Positions 49,400 to 49,486 of a DNA stretch of 49,486 nt are shown here, one piece after another. Location of the stretch: contig NZ_JAPZVQ010000006.1 in assembly GCF_027622945.1 (NCBI RefSeq), forward strand, positions 1 through 49,486, read 5' to 3'. Positions within the stretch are counted from its first letter, which is position 1. Every line of letters begins with the position of its first letter. This DNA comes from Glycomyces lechevalierae. Its GTDB lineage: Bacteria; Actinomycetota; Actinomycetes; Mycobacteriales; Micromonosporaceae. The translations under genes and the position numbers were made by a program. The notes under the pieces were generated by a model that was not told where the DNA came from, made no database searches, and saw only the letters and a program-made list of their open reading frames with translations.

Positions 49400-49486
49400 C
49401 GGGGGGGCCCCCCCCCCCCCCCCCCCCCCCCGGGGGGCCCCCCCGGGGGGGGGGGGGCCCCCGGGCGGGGGGGGGGGGGCGCGCGG
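49400..49486. other. low-complexity G/C tract, probable contig-end artefact
   Basis: From about 49397 on there is no A or T, only alternating runs of G and C (one C run over 20 bases long). This is not biological-looking sequence and interrupts a gene. It is best treated as sequencing or assembly error. Confidence 0.85.

Noticed and set aside
49397..49486. The G/C runs as a repeat or CRISPR-like element
   Set aside because: There is no repeated unit with spacers, only homopolymer runs at the sequence end.
1..49486. Insertion sequences, integrases, CRISPR arrays, rRNA or tRNA genes
   Set aside because: No transposase or integrase motifs, regularly spaced repeats, or RNA gene folds were seen on either strand.

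Overview
The window is very GC-rich (G or C dominates third codon positions), has SD motifs mixed with many apparently leaderless starts, and carries an IdeR/DmdR-type iron box, secreted streptogrisin-like protease, pectate lyase, Tat-like lipoproteins, ROK/LacI sugar regulators and many lineage-restricted hypotheticals. This points to a mycelial, plant-matter-degrading actinomycete; a Glycomycetaceae-like organism is my guess, not something the sequence proves. The last ~90 bases are pure G/C runs and look like a damaged contig end.

Layout. 0-7.5 kb: two divergent unknown/TPR genes, a cytosolic gamma-glutamyltransferase, a coupled pair of small genes sharing an amyloid/RHIM-like motif, a YcaQ-type DNA glycosylase homologue and an EamA exporter. 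7.5-17.3 kb: secreted S1 protease, NmrA-like reductase, an MMPL exporter with a NarL-type two-component system upstream, a DUF998 membrane protein, an SDR/MerR divergent pair and a siderophore-interacting protein. 17.4-20 kb: an acylase-GNAT fusion divergent from the siderophore gene, with a perfect iron box between them. 20-29 kb: a pectate lyase divergent from a sugar ABC importer (no ATPase encoded), followed by GH43, two tandem DUF6807 proteins and a ROK regulator; this reads as a pectin/hemicellulose oligosaccharide operon. 29-32.4 kb: an acyl-CoA ligase, a 509-bp gap with hairpins, a terminator and a cluster of DnaA-box-like sites, a DinB-like protein and a hemerythrin.

32.4-45 kb is the accessory, conflict-like block. 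A four-gene minus-strand operon with stop/start overlaps at every junction encodes two unknown proteins, a TPR protein and a CHAT-family cysteine peptidase homologue. It is followed by a DUF4041/T5orf172 (GIY-YIG-like) protein. Divergent from it are two membrane proteins (one with a predicted beta-propeller exodomain) and an Hsp70-type ATPase fused through a membrane helix to another beta-propeller. I consider the CHAT/TPR operon the best candidate for an undescribed system.

45-49.4 kb: a secreted glycoside hydrolase with a CBM35-like module, divergent from a LacI regulator. The intergenic region carries three perfect CGAACCGGTTCG operators and one degenerate copy. The regulator is followed by a second sugar-binding lipoprotein and the first codons of a permease before the contig end.
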